Part shown: one piece after another, positions 57,363 to 64,000 of the stretch
Position numbering within the stretch: the first letter of the stretch is position 1
Layout: every line of letters starts with the position of its first letter
Assembly (NCBI GenBank): GCA_027924585.1
Contig: BSBM01000372.1
Span: forward strand, 33,536,001 to 33,600,000
Direction of reading: 5' to 3'
Source of the DNA: Larix kaempferi
Taxonomy: Eukaryota; Streptophyta; Pinopsida; Pinales; Pinaceae
Length of the DNA stretch: 64,000 bases
Position numbers and translations under genes: made by a program
Notes under the pieces: model-generated
Databases searched by the model: none
What the model was told of the DNA's origin: nothing
The model's input: the letters and a program-made list of their open reading frames with translations, nothing else

Positions 57363-58040
57363 CAACAATTGGCACTGTATTTTTTGCTCAACCTCCTCTT
57401 GACCACAGATTTTTATTTTGTTTCAAGTATTAAAGGACAATGAAGAAGAAGTGATATGATTGCCTCTTTACCCTCAACGCAATCTGATTTTCCCCATAGA
57501 TTTCTGCACTACAAAGCTGCAGCAAAATCAAACTCACTATTGAATGAAGAAGATACACTACTTACCCAATTAGTATGATACTTATGCTCCCGAATGATGA
57601 ATTAATTGAGGTCCTCTTGGACAACAGGAATGTTGTTGAGACAAGTTGATAACTCATACTTCATATCTGGTTTTGCATGGTTGTAGTGCTCATTGTCAGT
57701 ATCATAAATGGTGTCAACATCACAGCATATAAGAAAAGAATTTTGTGCTAGGTCAATAATAATGAATTCATTAAGTTCACGTGCTTGGTGGAATTTCTTT
57801 TTCTTGTAGCTTAATGACTTAGTATCTTTATTTCCCTTATCTTCAAGCTAACGATCCTCCTTCTCTGTTCTAGGCATAGAGTGGAAACATTGAGGCTCAT
57901 TTTTTGTCAAGGCTTGCTCATGTTTTGTCAAGGCTTTGTCATCATGGCTTAAGCCACAACCATCTTCTAATTATATCTCTTCATGGTCAAAATAAAAAAA
58001 TGGCATGACGGACATAATTGTTGGTCTCTTGATGATGTGA
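57363..58040. repeat. Direct duplication, copy 2 (678 bp)
   Basis: Second copy of 55106-55761. It carries a 21-bp internal tandem gain (TCATGTTTTGTCAAGGCT repeated, about 57900-57940) and one extra A near 57998. Its right end abuts CBE1-like coding sequence at 58040. Confidence 0.93.
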
Positions 58041-59272
58041 ACATCTGAACCAATAAATTTATCAGGCATCTGTGATCCATTTAAACGTGTAGTAAGAAAC
58101 TCATCAAAAACAGGCAATGGGGAAGAGTTCCCATTGCTCTGTGATCTTCTAAGAAAAGCTGACCTCCCAATGGAGTCACTCTGCCCAGTGAATGAGTGAC
58201 CAATGGCCATGTTCCCCGCATCAAACATAGGTTTCTTGCTTCCAGAATCAAAAACACCTCTAATACTTGAATTGCCCTCCTTTTCCAAGTTACTTCCAAA
58301 ATCAGAAATCAAACTACCAGAATATTCTCCTTCATCCATGGCATTTGACTTAGCTTTAGCCACCGTCCCTAATAGAGCAAAATTTCCCTTTGCATTTTCA
58401 AACTGGGAATTACCAATGCTTCCCTGAATCTCAATGTTTAGATTCGATGAGTTGGGCCACAGATCCTGATCAGGTCCATATGCATTTCCATCTAATGACA
58501 ACTGTTGTGATTGTAAAACTACTCTTTTACCATCCTTCATGTTCATTTTCATAGATGATGAACTGACATCAAGTTTGTCAATACCTGTCTCAAATTCTGC
58601 ATTTGGAAGTGACTTTTGTGGATTCAGAGACACTGTAAACAATGGTTCTAGTCCATTACCTCCTAGAGATACATCGTTGGAAAATGATTTTCCTGAAACA
58701 GGTGGTTTTACTGAAACAGGGGCATCTGCAGAACGCAACTCCTTCATGAATGCTTTTCCAAATAGCAATTCCAGTGTCTGAGCTTCCCCAATTTTCTCTG
58801 GATATCCAACTTTCTCAGCATTACCAGTATCCTCGTGTTGATCTCCACCTTTAGGAGCAACATACTTTTCCCTGAGATCTTGATTCATAGATGACTTCTG
58901 ATCTCCTTTCTGCAACAACGACAGGAGATGCTGAGATGCCTGGTCGTCCTTCTGTAACTTCTGCCCATTGGCCAATATATTCCCATCTGAATCTGTACTC
59001 TCATCAGAATGAATTTGCAATTTGGAAACACTTTCACTAGCTTCAGCAATAATGAACCGTTCGAGGTCTTCACAGGTAAGGACCATCCCTGGCAACCGAG
59101 ATGCATTGGAATATTGATGATCTTTCTTATTTGAGGAATCAACAACATCAGTATTGAATTGCAAGTCCAAGGAATCTGATTTCTGATTTCTAGGCACATG
59201 TAATCTACCAATTTCATCATGAACATTTGCTTTTACAGTAGCTGTCATAACCTTTTCAACATATATTGTCAA
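57971..59272 (-). pseudogene. CBE1-like (eIF4E-binding protein family) exon fragment
   Basis: 433-codon frame. The first roughly 411 residues look like part of the plant CBE1-type protein family (Arabidopsis At4g01290, an eIF4E/cap-complex partner) by memory. Landmarks are LTCEDLERFI near residue 85, ASQHLLSLLQKG near 133 and LELLFGKAFMKELRSADAPV near 168. A large Ser/Gly/Asn-rich region follows. A possible 3' splice site (TATGACAG) lies just inside the frame start. At 58040 the coding sequence joins the duplicated segment, and the last 22 or so residues (to YFDHEEI) are foreign. It is therefore chimeric and very probably not functional. Confidence 0.5.
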
Positions 59273-60870
59273 AAAGCCCTAAAATTTTACATAATGAAAA
59301 AACCCTAGTCAGGTTTTTTAGTGTCCCACCAACCCCCTACTATATAAACTGTCAACAAACACAAAAGTAATCACTGATCATTTGCTAGTGCTGGGCCATC
59401 ATTTTTCTGTTGCTGGGCAGTGGGCAGTGGTTTGGTTGCTGAAAACTCATAGCATATAAAAACATATAAAACATGAGCACGAAAATATTCTTCAATTGTT
59501 ATGGGTGAGACCCAAACACAACTTACATATTGGCTTGCAGGACTATGTGGTTTAAAAAGATCATACATTTGAGCATGATAGTCTCAACTCTCTCATCATG
59601 AGATTCTGAGAAAATTCTGCTAATGTCAGACTCAAGCAAGTATTGATTGAACTGCGAGGAGTTTGCTTAATGTCAGATAAAATCTCCCAGTCATCAGAAA
59701 ATACAGAGAATGATCCAAACAAAAAGGCATTCTCAAGGGAATAATTTTGAACCAAAATGAGGGCCATATGGTTAAGGGACATTTTGGCACAACTAAGTCC
59801 AAAGGCTATGAAGAAAGAAGCAATATTTTATGACCTAGTATTGGGTTAAATTATTAGTCCCATTAAGTATAACTATAGACCATATAGACATCAAGCATGC
59901 CTTATACCTCAACATATAATGTTAGAATATAATTTATTACATTTTAGCAGAAATGACACCACTTGAAATCCAATAAGGGTATGTACTTGGGAGTCAAGGA
60001 CACCATATAGACACATGGAATGACACTTAGGAGTCAAAGACACCATAGAGAGGACATGTTTTATGATTGGGGCTCGACTCACAATGTGTAAGTCCTAGAA
60101 GGTTAATCTTCCCGTGAAGGACCTTTTTTTCCTTTTCAACCATGGTCTATGCCCCTGGACCCATCACGGGTCCCCAAAATGAATTAATCATAGCCATATC
60201 CCAATTAGAGGCCAAATATTCCATAGAAAGGTCTTATGTGGTGTTGCAATGCATATTTCACCACACTTGAGCCAAAGAATATTTGTTAAATGACCAAGGA
60301 TCTTTTTATACTGTCTTAACCATTATCAAGATGCATACACCCATCATTGTTACTAAAAACATTATAATGTCCTTTGGTAAACTATTCATAGTTGAAATAT
60401 GGCCATGAGATGCAATGCTTTATGGATTTTAGATGTTTTTAATGGAAAATGAGTCTAAGAAGGATTATTTTGGGAATAACCTCATTATTTTGGGAATATG
60501 GCCAGACACTTCAATATTTTCCAGCACTTTGTTTAGTGATTGATTCTTGTATTTAAACATTGTTTGTGGTCAGTTTATTGAATCATAATTTAGTTGATTG
60601 TTCTTTTATTCTTTCCAGTAAATGAAAAAATGAAAAAGAGCTTTGTTGTAGAAAGTTTGATTTTATGGCACTTTTGTTTCCTTGTTGCAACCACGCCACA
60701 CAAAAGCACTACCCTTTTTGAGTAATAACAACCCTAAAAACTTTTTAATAAAATGAAATAGAAACATTTTTCTTTTTTAGGGTACACTACACCAATTAGT
60801 TTTGGTTAGGATCTTGAGTTTAAATCACCTTAAACCACTCAAGATCACACATTACGCAAAAATCGTAGTG
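59273..60870. other. Non-coding, no recognisable gene
   Basis: AT-rich. A short imperfect duplication is visible near 59990-60060 (GGGAGTCAAGGACACCATA and AGGAGTCAAAGACACCATA). Minus-strand frames at 59371-59568 and 59561-59782 have no known motif. Confidence 0.5.
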
Positions 60871-60879
60871 AGACTATCA

Positions 60880-61410
60880 CAGGTAAACCCATTTCACTCA
60901 AAACTTGCCTGGGATCTATGCAGTAGGTCATTGCGAGATCAGATTGTTGGGAATACTCCTCCTACTTTCTGTTCGAGCATACGCCAGGATTGGATTGCGT
61001 ATTGGGGACTCTTTCGAGTTTCGGGCTTAGCTACCCTGCCCACGCTTTCTGATTCGACCGGTGACTGTTCCCCCAGGAGTTTTCGGTGTTGTGGTATCCT
61101 TAGTATCTGACTCTAGGTTCATACACAGGTGACAGCAGAGGGTATATCTGCTGTACCTAAGACAGACGTGGGAGGAAATCCCTTGCAGGTCTTTGGGAGG
61201 GCGGTTGGGTGATTCCAGCGCTTGCACCCTTAGTCATTGTATTGTGGACCCCGGGTAACTGTCTTTCTTCCTTCGTTGATCTGTTCTGGGCCCTCATCAT
61301 CCCAGACTCTTCTCCGGAAGGCATCTTTGTTTGCCTGGTTTGTATACTTAGGACTTTTTAGTTGGTGTGCTGTTTGCCCCCTAGTTGTAGTGGCCACCAG
61401 GTTCTAGTCT
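60880..61410. other. GC-richer block of unknown origin
   Basis: About 530 bp with clearly higher G+C than its flanks and few stops in short stretches (frames at 60802-61110 plus and 61027-61227 minus). No protein or RNA family recognised. It may be part of an old transposon LTR or a captured exon. Confidence 0.35.
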
Positions 61411-61679
61411 GTTATTTTATATTCATAATCACGGAGAATATCACTCAGTCTGGGATTTCACTCAGTTTCATGGGCATGAATATCTAGTTGAGGGGTTCAA
61501 GTGCATTTAGATCATATGCTAGAGTCCATATCATGGCATTGGATACCTCCTAGTTGGGATGATTACTGCTATATTCCAACTATGTTTATAGACTAGAATT
61601 GAATCACATACCTAATACTAACATAATAATATATGCTAGTTATATACTATAATACTTGTAACGAGCCTTACAGATGTTA

Positions 61680-62700
61680 CTTGTGAGTATGAGAATTGGG
61701 CACCCTTGAGATGGATAAGCAAATCATTAATGTGAGAAAATGGGTATCAATTTTTTATAGTCACTTCATTGAGATCATGATAATAAGTAACAAGATGCCA
61801 TGCACCAGATTCCTTTACAGAAATGAAGAAAGTAGAGGAACCATAAGGAGAGGAGTTAGGTTCTATATGTCTAGAGTTTAAGACATATTGAAGATGTCAC
61901 TCAATATCAAGAAATTCGTGAGGGGCTAAATGGTATATTGGAGCAATTGGAAGAGAAGATGCTGAGACAAGATCAATAGTGTGCTAGATGAAATGAATGG
62001 GGGGAAGGCCAACAGGAGGTGTAAATACATACACAAAATCATCTAACAAGGGATTCATATAGGGTGTGGAAGGATGGGAGTCATTATCAATCTTAACCCA
62101 TTTAACCACACATAGTGACATGAATTTGTGAAGATTGACATGGAACACATCAACATTGTTGGACAACAAGGAAGGTGAATGGGTTATAGAAGATGTGAGA
62201 TCACAAGCCTTTCCATCTTTAAAAAATTTATAAGTGTTGTGGTGAGCATCATATAGGGAATGACGAATAATTTGGTAAGGGAACCCAGTAGTAAATATAC
62301 ACAATTGAGAGGAGACACATCACATTCCAAAGTATATTGAAATGCCCCAATGGAAATGGTGATAACATAATGCTCAGTGACATTTAGATGAGGAGCATAT
62401 TTTGTAACCAAACCTGATATGGAGTTTGATGGTCTGTAGTGGGGAGTTGCAGATAGGAGACTAAATATCATGGGAAAATATATTTATTTGGCTACCATTA
62501 TCCATAATTAGGGTGGTGATTTTAGATTTAATTTGATAATTATGAACAAATAGGAAACCTAGTTGATGCTGGAAGGATTTGTTGTACATGAATGATAGTG
62601 TAGGATCTGGGGTGGTGGCATTGGGTAAAAAAATTGGAGGACTCAAAAAATTGGTAGAAGAGTGAGATGAGGTACTAGGAATAGGCTTTGATATGAACAA
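61680..62700 (-). pseudogene. Old Ty3/Gypsy protease-RT remnant, unrelated to the array
   Basis: Minus-strand frames in order resemble a Gypsy protease: KITTLIMDNGSQINIFS near 62480-62520, then VKYAPHLNV-like and YTLECDVSPLNCVYLLLGS near 62330. A linker FKDGKACDLTSS near 62200 and a DDFVYVFTPPVGLPP segment near 62000 follow. Beyond 61985 a decayed RT start (SPYGS-like and LVTYYHDLNEVTIKN-like) can be read out of frame. Frameshifts and stops show it is dead. It is much older than the array and of a different Gypsy lineage. Confidence 0.65.
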
Positions 62701-64000
62701 TAATTATAAAAGTTATCTCCAAGTAATTTTTTCCCAAGCAAATAAATAGACCCTTGAGAAATATCAATGACAAAGTGTGAAAATTAGTGTCCAATGTTTA
62801 GCTTGGATTTAAGATATGTAGCAATTCCAGTTAAGTTTCATAGATATAGCAGATTAGGAAACAGACGGATCATACCACTATCAAGGACATAATAAATTAA
62901 AAAGTCCCTATGTTTTCCTAGGGGATTTGAATATTTACTTTGATAAGTTCCCAGGATTGGATGAAGGCTACCATAAAATGAGAACATTGTTATCTTTCTG
63001 TTTAAATGAAAACTTTCATGAGTATGGCTTAACTCTACACAAATAGTTGTTGTGACCTTTTTTTCCTTGGAAAAAGTCGTAATTTTATTTCAAAAAGATG
63101 AACAAAATTAGATTCTGCACATGTATGTAGGATCACAAAATTAGATTCTACTCGGGAATCTGTAAAGCATAACCATTAATATATCCTATATCAATGATCA
63201 TCTCATTCAAATAGGAAAAAAAAAGTAGATGAATATAGAAGGAAAACATAATCTGAACATTGCATTCACTGGAATCTTCTATCATGAAAATACAGACATA
63301 AAAAGCAGAGTTTAAGAACAGAGTTTAAAAGTATGTCTCTGAAACTTAGAACTCAGCCCTCTCAGTCTCTCCCACTCAAAACCCCGGTTACATTCAATGA
63401 TAAAATATATAAATGTTGAATAAGCAAACTCCTGCAAGTTTCGAGTAATAAATCCTAAATCTTTGATTTGCTGCCAAGAATCTGGAAATGATCACTCTTC
63501 TGTCTTGAATGTTCAAATGCCACTTGAAGATCCGCATCGAGCTCCTGGATATTTGGGATGCAAATTTGATCCTTTGACTGTTAATTTCACCCTTGAATTT
63601 GGATAATTTAATCTTTGTCCTGGAAATATGGAAACAATTGAACTTTAAAAGCCATCAAATCTAGAAATAATCCTCTGTCTTTAGGTTCTCTGCCAGCTGT
63701 ATATTAAGTGCTTAAATGTTGCTCGAAGATATTGACCAAATCCTTAATTGTCTCGAGATGATGAGATCGAATTGCTGACTCAAAATTTAAAGATAATTAG
63801 TAGGGATTTTTTATAGAGTTCCCAGAATGGTTCTAAGAAATTTAAGGCTTATTCTAATCCTCAAAATCTAGGATTAGCTGGAACTGCTTCTTCAAATGTG
63901 GATCGATCTTCTGCCTTTTGATCTTGTGCCTAAGAATCTGGAAATAATATCTGTCTGCTGAATATCTGCCTCCAATGAATCCTTTGACTGCCAGTTGTTC
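62701..64000. other. Non-coding, nothing recognised
   Basis: AT-rich, without frames of note. Phrases like ATCTGGAAATGATC, CTAGAAATAATCCTCTGTCT and ATCTGGAAATAATATCTGTCT recur loosely at about 63480, 63660 and 63920. This may be a very degenerate repeat. Confidence 0.4.

Overview
This is plant nuclear DNA made almost entirely of retrotransposons. No intact host gene is visible. The plant-type Ty3/Gypsy and Ty1/Copia elements, a perfect primer-binding site for plant tRNA-Asp, and fragments of two plant-type genes (a PP2C-like phosphatase and a CBE1-like protein) point to a seed plant with a large, repeat-rich genome. A conifer or other gymnosperm is my guess, from the general look of the polyproteins only.

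Positions 1-52056 are a head-to-tail array of one Ty3/Gypsy element, all on the minus strand, with a period of 10,067-10,069 bp and no host DNA between units. I number internal regions I1 (1-4375, cut by the window edge), I2 (7517-21993, split by a nested element), I3 (25135-32060), I4 (35202-42129) and I5 (45271-52056, broken in the leader before gag). They are separated by LTR-1 (4376-7516), LTR-2 (21994-25134), LTR-3 (32061-35201) and LTR-4 (42130-45270). The LTR edge beside the primer-binding site is firm; the far edge is provisional. The reading order is: tRNA-Asp primer site, gag (317 aa, no zinc knuckle), an in-frame TAA, then pol. Pol has protease, an acquired-type RNase H with all four acidic residues, reverse transcriptase, a degenerate Gypsy RNase H that has lost catalytic Asp residues, and integrase. 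A separate 650-aa coiled-coil ORF lies beyond integrase and, on my preferred boundary, inside the LTR. Putting the acquired RNase H before RT differs from the Tat/Ogre order I know, where it follows the Gypsy RNase H.

At 11160-18704 a Ty1/Copia element (two 606-bp LTRs, AGTGT target duplication, tRNA-iMet primer site) sits inside pol of I2. Its LTRs are about 99% identical, but inside it has only a decayed end of RT-RNase H and five minisatellite arrays, so it must have moved with borrowed proteins.

At 52057 the array stops abruptly. A degenerate 41-bp minisatellite follows, then low-complexity non-coding DNA. Gene fragments follow on the minus strand: a PP2C-like piece (54579-55097), an unidentified 119-aa frame (55693-56052) and a CBE1-like exon (57971-59272). 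A 0.66-kb direct duplication lies between and within these. An old Ty3/Gypsy protease-RT remnant lies at 61680-62700. I recognise nothing in 62700-64000.

The array units share inactivating changes (an integrase stop in I3, I4 and I5) and graded private variants. They were therefore probably multiplied by unequal recombination in the chromosome, not by separate insertions.
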